The notes under the pieces are model-generated. The model was not told where the DNA came from, did not search any database, and was given only the letters and a program-made list of their open reading frames with translations. From Streptomyces sp. BV286 (lineage in GTDB: Bacteria > Actinomycetota > Actinomycetes > Streptomycetales > Streptomycetaceae), in NCBI RefSeq assembly GCF_019090165.1, contig NZ_JAHRIB010000133.1, positions 1-64,000 of the forward strand: DNA of 64,000 nucleotides. Reading direction: 5' to 3'. Numbering within the stretch: position 1 is the stretch's first letter; every line of letters begins with the position of its first letter. This document shows, in pieces, positions 8,804 through 16,962 of the stretch. The position numbers and the translations under genes were made by a program.

Positions 8804-9607
8804 TCATGCCGTCATGCGCCGGATGTCGTCGGTGATGCCCTCCAGCGGAGGCGTGTTGCCGATGGAGGCGTACCAGTCCCACAGCTCCAGAGCGTGGTAG
8901 AGGCGGTACAGGTCGACCCGCTCGCTCCAGTCGGCGGGCAGCTTGCCGTATCCGTCGCAGAGCGCCCCGCGTTTGTCCTGGTCGTCGTGGACGGAGTAGT
9001 AGTCGGTCTTGGCAAAGTCCATCAGGGGATCCGCAGCGATCGCGTTCTCCACGTCGATGAAGCCGCTGACCTGCCATCCGCCGCCGTCCTCGGCTACCAG
9101 GACGTTGCCCTCGTGGAAGTCGTTGTGACACAGCACGGCGTGCCGGCACGCGCCGAGCAGCTCGGTCTGCCGAGCGACCTTCGCTTCGATGCCCGTCGTG
9201 AGCGCCGCATCGCGCCCGTGATCGGCGTACTCCCTGAGCTTGTTGTGGAACTGCCGTGTCATATAAGCGGTGTTCGTCGGCTCGGGATCCAGGACCTGCG
9301 TGGTGAGGTATCCGTAGCTGTCCTGCGGGATCTGGTGGACCGCAGCCATGCAGCCCCCGATCTGACGGTAGATCTCCCGCAGCGATGCCCTGTCCAGGGC
9401 GTGGCTCACAGCGGACAACGGCCGGCCCCTGAGCATCGTCATCACCGTGTAGCAGCGCTCGAGCGCGTTGTCGGTGTCCCCACGGTGCAACACGGCGGGC
9501 ACCGGCCCGACAGCGTGCTGCTGAAGCAGTTGGTAGACGTAGATCTCCTTCTCCTGTTTCCACCGCCATTGATCGTCATAGATCTTGATGACGACCGGCT
9601 CGGTCAC
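8804..9607 (-). CDS. APH-family phosphotransferase, N-terminus probably displaced by a frameshift
   Basis: From GTG 9607 the frame gives 267 residues: EPVVIKIYDDQWRWKQEKEIYVYQLL (in two blocks), the catalytic HNDFHEGNVL and the metal-binding FIDVENAIAADPLMDF, the pattern of aminoglycoside/homoserine-kinase-like phosphotransferases. Coding-like sequence in the same frame continues upstream (YPLTETVLRTGGELSTIFEV) to a TGA at 9689-9691, with no start codon. In another frame, ATG 9702 overlaps the end of the MocR gene and reads MTVSDASP, then would join YPLTETVL if one base were restored near 9680. So the ancestral gene was probably translationally coupled to MocR. The substrate is unknown; antibiotic resistance should not be assumed. 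Confidence 0.65.
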   Translation of the reverse strand: MTEPVVIKIYDDQWRWKQEKEIYVYQLLQQHAVGPVPAVLHRGDTDNALERCYTVMTMLRGRPLSAVSHALDRASLREIYRQIGGCMAAVHQIPQDSYGYLTTQVLDPEPTNTAYMTRQFHNKLREYADHGRDAALTTGIEAKVARQTELLGACRHAVLCHNDFHEGNVLVAEDGGGWQVSGFIDVENAIAADPLMDFAKTDYYSVHDDQDKRGALCDGYGKLPADWSERVDLYRLYHALELWDWYASIGNTPPLEGITDDIRRMTA

Positions 9608-9688
9608 CCCGCCGAATCGGACCTCGAAGATCGTGCTCAGCTCCCCACCAGTACGCAGGACGGTCTCCGTGAGTGGATAGGTGAAGCG

Positions 9689-11149
9689 TCAGAGACCGTC
9701 ATCACCCGACTGTGCTGTACCAGGCGGCCCCGAGGTCGACGGTGAACTCAGTGCTTCACGCAGGAGCGCGACGGCTGGGGCGATGTCCGTGTCGCTGATG
9801 TTGCCGTACCCGAGTACGAGCGCGCGCTCGGCCGACCGGTGCACCCGGTAGTCGTCGAGGTCCGTCAGGCGCAGTCCGGTGGCGGCCGCGGCCCGGACCG
9901 TCCCGCGGGTGTCGGTGTCGTCCGGTAGGTGCAGCAGGACGTGGAGCCCGGCGGCGGTGCCGGCGACCCGGCCTTGCGGTACCTGGGCGGCGAGCGTGCG
10001 GATCAGCAGGTCGCGCCGTGAGCGGAACCGGCGCCGTGCCGCCCGCAGATGGGCGTCGTACCATCCGCGTTCGATGAAGGTGGCGAGTGCGAGTTGGTCA
10101 AGCACCGGCGGCGCGGCGGCGACCGGGTTCGCGCTCCGGAGTGCCTGGGCCATCGCGGTGGGCGCGACCAGCCAGCCCAGGCCGAGGGCCGGTGACAGCG
10201 TCTTGCTGACCGAGCCAAGGAGGAAGACCCGGCTCGGCTCCATGCCCTGTATGACGGCGACCGGATGACGGTCGTAGCGGAACTCGGCGTCGTAGTCGTC
10301 TTCGATGACGAAGCCGTCCGTCTCGCGCGCCCAGCGCACCAGGCGGGCCCGGCGCCGCGGCGACAGAACCGTGCCGGTGGGAAACTGGTGGGCCGCGCCG
10401 ACGACGACCACCCTGGCCGACGTACGTACGAGGTCCTCGACCCGGAGGCCGTCGCCGTCCACAGGCACCGGATGCACACGCAGTCCCGTACTGGTGGCGG
10501 CGTCCCGCAGTCTCCTCCAGCCCGGGTGTTCCATTGCCAGGTCGGTGATCCCCCGGGCGTGCAGCGCGCGGCATGTGCGGACCAACCCGTCGGTGACACC
10601 GGCGCACACGGACACCGATGTGGTGTCGGCGTCCGCGCCGCGCGAGCGCCGCAGGTACTGGGCGACGGTGGTACGCAGCTCCGCGTGCCCGGCGGGGTCG
10701 GGCAGGCCGAGGTCGTAGTGGACCGCCGAGCCGGTGACCGCCCGGACGGCCTCCGCCCAGCGTCGCCGCGGAAACGCCCGCAGGTCAGGGAGACCGGGCG
10801 CGAGGTCGTACCGGATCGCTGTCTGCGCCGGAACGCGCCGCGCACGAGGCCGTGTCGGCGAGGCGTCCGGTGACCACGAGACCCGGGTGGCGGAACCCAC
10901 CCGCGCGGAAAGGAACCCCTCCGCGATGAGTTGCCCGTAAGCCTCCGTCACGACCCAGCGGGAGCAGCCGAGTTCCTCGGCGAGCGCCCGGCTCGGTGGC
11001 ACGGCGGCACCCTCCGTCAGCCGGCCGTCCCGGATCGTGGTGCGCAGCGCGAGCGCCAGACGATCGTGCAGGCGGAGGGCGCCACCGTGCTCCGAAGGAC
11101 CGATGTCCAGCAGCGTCGCCCACGCGAGATTGGTCTGGGAAATGGCCAC
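9689..11149 (-). CDS. MocR/PdxR-type GntR transcriptional regulator
   Basis: 486 residues from GTG 11149. An N-terminal GntR winged helix (PPSRALAEELGCSRWVVTEAYGQL in two parts, residues ~50-75) is followed by an aminotransferase-like domain with GVTDGLVRTCRALH, the cofactor-site EDDYDAEFRYD, and GSVSKTLSPALGLGW containing the lysine expected to bind pyridoxal phosphate. MocR proteins use PLP as co-effector, often to control vitamin B6 or amino-acid genes. It is divergent from an aldo/keto reductase, with only 46 bp between starts, so it very probably regulates that gene. Upstream start ATG 11197 is possible but would overlap the neighbour. Confidence 0.85.
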   Translation of the reverse strand: MAISQTNLAWATLLDIGPSEHGGALRLHDRLALALRTTIRDGRLTEGAAVPPSRALAEELGCSRWVVTEAYGQLIAEGFLSARVGSATRVSWSPDASPTRPRARRVPAQTAIRYDLAPGLPDLRAFPRRRWAEAVRAVTGSAVHYDLGLPDPAGHAELRTTVAQYLRRSRGADADTTSVSVCAGVTDGLVRTCRALHARGITDLAMEHPGWRRLRDAATSTGLRVHPVPVDGDGLRVEDLVRTSARVVVVGAAHQFPTGTVLSPRRRARLVRWARETDGFVIEDDYDAEFRYDRHPVAVIQGMEPSRVFLLGSVSKTLSPALGLGWLVAPTAMAQALRSANPVAAAPPVLDQLALATFIERGWYDAHLRAARRRFRSRRDLLIRTLAAQVPQGRVAGTAAGLHVLLHLPDDTDTRGTVRAAAATGLRLTDLDDYRVHRSAERALVLGYGNISDTDIAPAVALLREALSSPSTSGPPGTAQSGDDGL

Positions 11150-11195
11150 AAGATTGGAGCGTACCGCCGATCCGAATCGGCCTACCGTGAGGGAC

Positions 11196-12134
11196 ATGAC
11201 TACCAACCTGGCTCTGGGCGCCATGCTGTTCGGCACGGTTCAGGACGAGCGCCGATCGTTCGAGATCCTTGATCACTTCGTGGACGCCGGGGGCGTCTGG
11301 ATCGACACTGCCAACTGTTACGCGTTCTGGGCGGATCCGACTGGCTTCGGCGGCCAGAGTGAGGAGTTGCTCGGCCGCTGGCTGGCAAGCCGACCGGGCG
11401 TCCGCGACCGTGTGAGGATCAGTACCAAGGTGGGCTGTGAGCCGACCGTGGCCGGGCGGTTCCCGGAGACGGCCGAGGGCCTCTCGGCCGGAGCCGTGAA
11501 GAACGGGATCGAGGGCAGCCTGCGGCGACTCGGTACGGACCACATCGACCTGTACTGGGCTCACAAACCCGATCCGGTCACGCCGCTGGAGGAGACGGTT
11601 GCGGCGTTCGACGAGCTCGTCTCCGCGGGTACGGTCGGCCGCCTCGGCTGCTCCAACTACCCCGTCTGGCAGGTCGAGCGGGCCCGGCAGATCGCGCGGG
11701 CCCATGGCGGTACCGGCTTCACCGCGGTGCAGCAGCACCACACCTACCTGCAGCCGCGGCCCGCGACCCGGCCCACCGTGGTGCACCGGTTCGGTGCGGT
11801 CACCGACGAGGTGGTCCACTATCTCGAGCACCATCCGGACATGGCGCTGTGGGCGTACACCCCGCTGCTGAGCGGCCGTTACACCCGTACGGACAGGCGG
11901 CTGCCGGCCGAGTACGACCATCCGGGCACCGCCCGCCGTCTCGCGGTGCTCGACGAGGTCGCCGCCGAGACCGGCACGGACCGCAACAGGGTGGTGCTGG
12001 CATGGCTGACCGGAGGCCCGGCCGTCACGCCGATCGTCGGCGTCAGCACGGTCGAGCAGGTGGACGAGGCCATCGCTGGAGTGTCCCTCGAGTTGACCGT
12101 CGAGCAACGCGAACGTCTGGACTCCGCCCTCTGA
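11196..12134 (+). CDS. Aldo/keto reductase
   Basis: A 312-residue TIM-barrel oxidoreductase. Catalytic tetrad residues are visible: Asp and Tyr in DTANCYAF (residues ~36-43), Lys in ISTKVG, His in LYWAHKPDP. The C-terminal ITPIVGVSTVEQVDEAI-like segment is the usual NADP-phosphate-binding part. GAGGG precedes ATG 11196 by about 4 nt. It is paired head-to-head with a MocR regulator; some AKRs in this arrangement reduce pyridoxal to pyridoxine, so a role in vitamin B6 handling is a reasonable guess but not shown by the sequence itself. Confidence 0.8.
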   Translation: MTTNLALGAMLFGTVQDERRSFEILDHFVDAGGVWIDTANCYAFWADPTGFGGQSEELLGRWLASRPGVRDRVRISTKVGCEPTVAGRFPETAEGLSAGAVKNGIEGSLRRLGTDHIDLYWAHKPDPVTPLEETVAAFDELVSAGTVGRLGCSNYPVWQVERARQIARAHGGTGFTAVQQHHTYLQPRPATRPTVVHRFGAVTDEVVHYLEHHPDMALWAYTPLLSGRYTRTDRRLPAEYDHPGTARRLAVLDEVAAETGTDRNRVVLAWLTGGPAVTPIVGVSTVEQVDEAIAGVSLELTVEQRERLDSAL

Positions 12135-12270
12135 ATCCAGCACATGACGCCTGGTCAGCCGCGATGGCGAGCGCTGCTCCCTGACTTCCTGGGGAGGCGC
12201 TCGTCGACGTCGCCACTGTCGGAGTACCACGGCGGTGTCCTCGCCGCGGCCGGGCGCGAGCGGGGCTGCG

Positions 12271-12403
12271 GATCACGGACCACGCCCAGGCACTCGCGTG
12301 GTTCACCGCTGAGCACCCGGTTCTCCTCGCGGCCCTGCGCCAGACCGCCCGACGCAGGGCTGCACACCCATACCTGGCAGCCGGCCCGGACCCTGACCAC
12401 CTA
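12271..12403 (+). pseudogene. Fragment of an AfsR-like / TPR regulatory protein
   Basis: About 45 codons read DHAQALAWFTAEHPVLLAAL, then a frameshift leads to GLHTHTWQPARTLTT. This combination (ALAWFxAEHxVLLAAL ... THTWQLARTLTTFLDRRG) is typical of the junction between the NB-ARC and TPR parts of AfsR/SARP-type and related Streptomyces regulators. It stops exactly at the TA of the IS630-like remnant, and a possible C-terminal piece of the same kind of protein lies at 14749-15072. Confidence 0.55.
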
Positions 12404-12704
12404 GGGACTTCCTCGGGGTGTTGTCGGGGGCGGCGACAGGTGGTGATCCCTGCGGTAGGCCGGTGGTATGCGGTACGCGCAGGGTGGCGGGCTGACCGCC
12501 GAGAGGCGACGGCTTCGTCGTGTCTGGTCGCTGTTACGGCGCGGACTGCTAGCCAACACCGCCTTCGCCTACGACGAGCACCTCGAATGCACCCGCCGCC
12601 GGGGCTTACGTCATATCCAGCTCCGGCCCGGCCTCATCGACGCCTGCCTGGCCTGCACCAGACTGACCCTCACCCAGCTGCCGAGAACAACCCGAGGAAG
12701 TCAG
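12404..12704 (+). mobile_element. IS630-like insertion sequence remnant / MITE with TIRs and TA target site
   Basis: The 301-bp element is flanked by TA dinucleotides (12402-12403 and 12705-12706), the target duplication of IS630/Tc1 elements. The left end has GACTTCCTCGGG at 12406-12417 and the right end carries its inverted copy (CCCGAGGAAGTC, 12691-12702), with similarity extending to about 20 of 24 bp. Inside, from ATG 12468, MRYAQGGGLTAERRRLRR matches the usual N-terminus of Streptomyces IS630-family transposases (MRYAxGGGLT). The rest of the transposase is missing, so it can only move with outside help. Confidence 0.65.
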
Positions 12705-12792
12705 TAGCCACCGAGGCGACCACCGGTCTGCTGCGTCGGCCCGAGGTCGGCGGACGCCAGCCTCGGCACTCGCAGTGGTCCCACGGTGTCGA

Positions 12793-13230
12793 TCACACGC
12801 GAGGCCGGTTCAACAGCCGGGAGAGCACGATGGCGCTCTCGGTCCGTTCCACAGGAGCGGTGGCGCGCACGCGTTGGATGGCCTGTTCCAGGTGGGGGAT
12901 GTCTCTGGCGAGCATGTGGACGACTGCGTCGGCGGCGCCCGAGACGGTACAGGCTTCGACAACCTCGGGGATGGCCTCCAGGGCTTGGCGCAGTTCGGCG
13001 GGGGTGGGATTGCCTGTGCAGTAGACCTCGACGAAAGCCTCGGTGTGCCAGGCCAACGCCTGAGGATCGACGAGAGCGGTGAAACCGCGGATTGCTCCGG
13101 TAGCCACGAGGCGGTCGAGACGCCGCTTGGCGGCGGGCGCGGACAGCCCGGACGCTTTGCCGATCTGGGCGTATGTGGCCCGCGCGTCGTGCAGCACGTA
13201 CCGGATGATCGCTTGATCGATGGCGTCCAT
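12793..13230 (-). CDS. Lrp/AsnC family transcriptional regulator
   Basis: 145 residues starting MDAIDQAIIRYVLHDARATY. The N-terminal AsnC-type HTH (IGKASGLSAPAAKRRLDRL, residues ~23-41) is followed by a RAM/alpha-beta effector domain (ALAWHTEAFVEVYCTGN, ACTVSGAADAVVHMLA). GGAGTGAGG lies just upstream of ATG 13230, which fixes the start; a longer frame to 13461 is not supported. It is divergent from an M20 peptidase gene across a 169-bp space with repeated GCAAGAAA motifs, the arrangement expected when an Lrp-type regulator controls an amino-acid or peptide catabolic neighbour. Confidence 0.85.
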   Translation of the reverse strand: MDAIDQAIIRYVLHDARATYAQIGKASGLSAPAAKRRLDRLVATGAIRGFTALVDPQALAWHTEAFVEVYCTGNPTPAELRQALEAIPEVVEACTVSGAADAVVHMLARDIPHLEQAIQRVRATAPVERTESAIVLSRLLNRPRV

Positions 13231-13265
13231 GACCTCACTCCAGACGTCAGAACCTGCGGACCAAC

Positions 13266-13338
13266 GCAAGAAATGACCACAGGCCCGCTGACATTGCAAG
13301 AAAGTGATAGTAAACAGCAGCAAATGGCGATTGCTTGC
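13266..13338. promoter_or_regulatory. Probable AsnC/Lrp operator array
   Basis: In the divergent promoter region, GCAAGAAATGA (13266-13276) and GCAAGAAAGTGA (13296-13307) are direct repeats exactly 30 bp apart (about three helical turns), followed by GCAAAT and an inverted TTGCTTGC (13331-13338). Helically phased copies fit an octameric Lrp-type protein. The sequence is also the most AT-rich stretch nearby. Confidence 0.5.
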
Positions 13339-13399
13339 GTTGTCCGTCGAACATAGTCTCCGGCTTGTCCTGATGTCACGTGCTGGGAGCAGTGTTGAG

Positions 13400-14674
13400 A
13401 TGACAGCAAGCCTGAGCGGTGTGGAAGCCTCGGCCCTGGCCGCGGTGGACGAGGCAGCCATCGCCCGGTTGCTGCTGGAACTTCTCGCTGTTCCGAGCGT
13501 GACGGGGAGCGCCGCGGAGTCCGAGGTTCAGCACGTCCTTGCCCGGCATCTGAAGCGGATGGACCTCGATGTCGATCTGTGGTCCATGAACCTGCCCGAG
13601 CTACGTGACCATCCCCGTTTTCCCGGCAGCGAGGCCCCGCGCACCGAGGCGTGGGGCCTGGTGGGCGGCACGGTGCCCCAGGGCGACGGGCCGACCCTGA
13701 TCCTCCAGGGGCACGTCGACGTCGTCCCTTCCGGAGACCTGGCGCGTTGGGAGGGTGACCCCTTCCGCCCTCGGGTTACCGGGGACGTGGTGCACGCAAG
13801 AGGAGCGTGCGACATGAAGGCGGGGGTGGTGGCGATACTCGCCGCCCTAGCCGCGATACGGGAGGCGGGCGCAAGGTTGCGCGGCCAGGTGTCCGCGCAT
13901 TTCGTAGTCAGCGAAGAGGACGGCGGACTCGGGGCGTTCGGCACCCTCCAACGCGGCCACACCGGCGACGCCTGCATCATCACCGAACCGACCAGCGGCG
14001 CGGTCATGACTGCGAACGCCGGCGCCCTGACCTTTCGCATCCAAGTGCCCGGCCGGGCCACCCACGGCAGCACCAGATACGTGGGAGTGAGCGCCATCGA
14101 CGCATACCTGCCCATCCACCGCGCGCTCGCCCATCTGGAAGCCCGCCGCAACGTCGGCGCCGACCCGCTCATGTCCGAGTACCCCATCCCCTACCCGCTG
14201 TCCGTCGGTACCGTTCATTCCGGCGACTGGGCCAGCAGCGTGCCCGACCTGCTGGTGGCCGAGGGAAGACTGGGCGTCCGGCTGGGCGAGGATCCGGCCC
14301 AGGCACGCACCGAACTGGAGGCGTGCGTGGCCGAAGCCTGCGCGGCCGACCCCTGGCTGCGCTCCCACCCCGCCACGGTGACGTGGCCCGGCGGGCAGTT
14401 CGCCAGCGGACGGCTGCCAGTCGGGCATCCGCTTGCGGCCCAGGTCGCCGACGCGCACGCCGACGTCACCGGCGGCCCGCGACCTTCTGAGCGAGGCGCC
14501 CCCTACGGCAGCGACCTGCGGCTGTACTCCGGGGCGGGCATCCCCACACTGCAGTACGGCCCCGGCGACGTACGCCTCGCACACGGTCCACAGGAACAGG
14601 TCCGCGTGAGCGACATCGTCACCGTGACCCGGGCACTGGTGCTCGCCACACTGCGCACGGTCGGCACCAAGTAG
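13400..14674 (+). CDS. M20 family metallopeptidase (ArgE/DapE-type deacylase)
   Basis: 424 residues from ATG 13400. Zinc-site motifs are clear: GHVDVVP (His and Asp ligand), GACDMKAG (bridging Asp), SEEDGG (catalytic Glu and ligand Glu), and the C-terminal LAHGPQEQV with the last His. The dimerisation domain begins around GALTFRIQVPGRATHGS. The family removes acyl groups from amino acids or small peptides. An in-frame upstream ATG at 13373 is an alternative start. Control by the divergent AsnC-type protein is likely. Confidence 0.85.
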   Translation: MTASLSGVEASALAAVDEAAIARLLLELLAVPSVTGSAAESEVQHVLARHLKRMDLDVDLWSMNLPELRDHPRFPGSEAPRTEAWGLVGGTVPQGDGPTLILQGHVDVVPSGDLARWEGDPFRPRVTGDVVHARGACDMKAGVVAILAALAAIREAGARLRGQVSAHFVVSEEDGGLGAFGTLQRGHTGDACIITEPTSGAVMTANAGALTFRIQVPGRATHGSTRYVGVSAIDAYLPIHRALAHLEARRNVGADPLMSEYPIPYPLSVGTVHSGDWASSVPDLLVAEGRLGVRLGEDPAQARTELEACVAEACAADPWLRSHPATVTWPGGQFASGRLPVGHPLAAQVADAHADVTGGPRPSERGAPYGSDLRLYSGAGIPTLQYGPGDVRLAHGPQEQVRVSDIVTVTRALVLATLRTVGTK

Positions 14675-14748
14675 TAGCCCCCGGCCTCACCCCCTACCGG
14701 CTGCTTGTGACCCGGTGGAAGTGACTGTTGCGGCGAGCCGGAGGCGGT

Positions 14749-15072
14749 CGCAGTCAAGCCCTGGACCTGCTGAAGAACACCACGGACCGCGCGATCAAGG
14801 CAGCCACCTGGGACACCTACGGCTACGCCCACCACCAGCTCGGCCGACACGACCAGGCCAGGGACTGCTACCGCCAGGCCCTGGAGCTGTACCGGGACCT
14901 CGGCGACCACTTCGGCGAAGCCGCTGTTCTCACCCACTTCGGCGACACTCATCACGCTGTCGAGAAGTCCGCCGAGTCCCGCACGTCATGGCAGCAGGCC
15001 CTGACCATTCTCGACGATCTCGACCACCCCGAAGCCGCGCAACTCCGCGCCAAGCTGGGCAACTTGGCGTGA
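14749..15072 (+). pseudogene. C-terminal TPR fragment of an AfsR-like regulator
   Basis: The open frame has no good start or ribosome site but reads QALDLLKNTTDRAIKAATWD, GYAHHQLGRHDQARDCYRQA, GDHFGEAAVLTHFGDTHHAV and ends WQQALTILDDLDHPEAAQLR plus a few residues: consecutive tetratricopeptide units and the usual C-terminus of Streptomyces NB-ARC/TPR regulators. It is probably the other end of the fragment at 12271-12403. The intervening AsnC and M20 genes would then have been inserted or rearranged between the two halves. Confidence 0.55.
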
Positions 15073-15206
15073 TCACCACTCGCTGAACGGCTGGGTTCCA
15101 CGTCGCATCCGTCAGGACAGGCGCGATCCATCTGGAACCGTACCGGCCAGTTCCATTGACGCCCTCGGGCCTGAAATCTATCTTCTGGCCGAAGCTTCGC
15201 ACATCG

Positions 15207-15220
15207 TTCGAAGTTTCGAA
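15207..15220. promoter_or_regulatory. Palindromic operator candidate upstream of the GH43 gene
   Basis: TTCGAAGTTTCGAA consists of two TTCGAA arms around GT, 108 bp before the GH43 start. It resembles the CGAAACTTTCG-type boxes that LacI-family repressors recognise upstream of xylan and arabinan genes in Streptomyces. An additional GAAGCTTC lies 10 bp before it. Confidence 0.4.
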
Positions 15221-15328
15221 CCTACTGGTGCCCTGGAGCCGGCACGCCCCTCGATACGGAGACCGCCCCCCACCCTCCGCACTCCCTGCCGCCCAGAGGC
15301 GGCACTCGCAGAACGACAGGAGACATAC

Positions 15329-16768
15329 ATGTCCGCGGTTCTCGCCCGGCTGTCGGCGATACTGGTCGCCGCCTGCCTCCTCCTCACCGGCCAGGCCGGG
15401 ATCTCACCGGACCGGGCCTCGGCCGCCGACCCGGGCTACCTGATGACGCACTTCATCGGAGAGGGGGCGACGGGCCAGCAAATGTACTTCTCCTACAGCA
15501 CGGACGGTCTGAACTGGAACGATCTCAACGGTGGCGGAATGACCCTCCGTTCCACCGTGGGTACGCGCGGAGTGCGTGACCCGGCACTCGTCCGCTCACC
15601 CGACGGCAGCAAGTACTGGATCATCGCGACCGACCTGTGCATCGGCTGCGGCCAGTCCTGGGGCGACGCCATCAACAACGGCAGCCGCAACCTCGTGGTG
15701 TGGGAGTCCACGGACCTGGTGACCTGGTCCAAGCCGTGGCTGCTGAACGTGGCGGGCGCGATTCCCGAAGGACGCAACGCGTGGGCGCCGGAGGCCATCT
15801 GGGACTCCGCCACCAACAGCTACGTCCTGTACTGGGCGACGAACGGGAGCCGGAACGGCATACAGAAGCACCGCATCTACTACGCCCGCACGACCGACTT
15901 CCGCACGACCACCACTCCGCAGATCTACATCGACCGTCCCGGCACGCAGGAGATCATCGACACCCAGATCGTCGAGATACCGTCGGGTGTCGGCAACTAC
16001 CGTTATGTGCGGGCCTCCGGCGACGGCCAGATCACGATCGAAGGCAGCAACTCGATCCTCGGCACCTGGACCAGCCTCGGCAACCTCTCCGGAATCGGTC
16101 TCACCGGTTCACAGGTCGAGGGCCCGATGTGGCTGAAGTTCAAGAACCGTGACGAGTGGGCCCTGTACCTCGACCAGTACGCGGCAGGCAAGGGCTACAT
16201 GCCGGTGCTGACGACCAGCCCGTCCACCCCGTCCGCCTCCGGCTCCTACCGGCTTCCGGCCGCCGGCACCTTCAACCTGGGCGGAACGAAGAAGCGCCAC
16301 GGTTCGATCCTGAACCTGACGGCCGCCGAGGACGCCCGGATCCAGGCGCGCTGGGCCAATGTCCCGGGCAGGAGGCTGCAGTCCTTCAACTTCCAGGACC
16401 GCTACGTGCGGCACAGCAACTTCGACGTGCGCATCGACCAGAACGTCACCAACGAGGACGCGCAGTTCCGGCAGCGGCCCGGCCTGGCCGGCTCCGGCAC
16501 CGTCTCCTTCGAGTCGGTGAACTTCCCCGGCCACTACCTGCGGCACGACGGAGCCGACTTCCAACTGGCCTATAACGACGGCACCACCGGCTTCGCCGGG
16601 GACGCCACCTTCCGCCAGGTCGCCGGACTCGCCGACCCGGCCTGGTCCTCGTTCCAGTCCTACAACCACCCCGACCGCTACATCCGCCACTACGCCTTCC
16701 AGTTGAAGCTCGAACCGATCACCACAGCCACAGGACGAAGCGACGCCACCTTCCGTCTGACGAGCTGA
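15329..16768 (+). CDS. Secreted GH43-like beta-propeller glycosidase with AbfB (CBM42) domain
   Basis: 479 residues. GGAG precedes ATG 15329 by about 7 nt; the signal peptide ends at RASAADPG. Residues ~35-320 form a five-bladed-propeller-like module: MTHFIGEGATGQQMYFSYS, RDPALVRSPDGSKYWIIATD (the RDP motif), NAWAPEAIWDSATNSYVLYWA (PE/W motif with likely acid Glu) and VEGPMWLKF. Residues ~335-479 form an AbfB-type beta-trefoil with three repeats around SFNFQDRYVRH, SVNFPGHYLRH and SYNHPDRYIRH, known to bind arabinofuranose side chains. Probable role: release of arabinose or related sugars from plant polysaccharide. A strong hairpin follows at 16785. Confidence 0.85.
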   Translation: MSAVLARLSAILVAACLLLTGQAGISPDRASAADPGYLMTHFIGEGATGQQMYFSYSTDGLNWNDLNGGGMTLRSTVGTRGVRDPALVRSPDGSKYWIIATDLCIGCGQSWGDAINNGSRNLVVWESTDLVTWSKPWLLNVAGAIPEGRNAWAPEAIWDSATNSYVLYWATNGSRNGIQKHRIYYARTTDFRTTTTPQIYIDRPGTQEIIDTQIVEIPSGVGNYRYVRASGDGQITIEGSNSILGTWTSLGNLSGIGLTGSQVEGPMWLKFKNRDEWALYLDQYAAGKGYMPVLTTSPSTPSASGSYRLPAAGTFNLGGTKKRHGSILNLTAAEDARIQARWANVPGRRLQSFNFQDRYVRHSNFDVRIDQNVTNEDAQFRQRPGLAGSGTVSFESVNFPGHYLRHDGADFQLAYNDGTTGFAGDATFRQVAGLADPAWSSFQSYNHPDRYIRHYAFQLKLEPITTATGRSDATFRLTS

Positions 16769-16784
16769 CCGGAAGGGTCCTACC

Positions 16785-16823
16785 GGCGCCCTCTCGCCGA
16801 TCCCTACCCCACGAGAGGGCGCC
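16785..16823 (+). terminator. Hairpin terminator after the GH43 gene
   Basis: Perfect 12-bp inverted repeat GGCGCCCTCTCG (16785-16796) with its complement at 16812-16823 and a 15-nt loop, 17 bp after the stop codon. Confidence 0.8.
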
Positions 16824-16962
16824 CGGCCGTACTCGCGCGAGCAACAAGCATGATGGGAAAGGGCCCTGGAGGGACTACCGCCTCGGGCGACGCGACGCGC
16901 CTCCTGCTCGGCAGTGATCGCCTTCGGCAGTGCGCGGCTCCCGCTGCCGCTAGCATCAGCGC

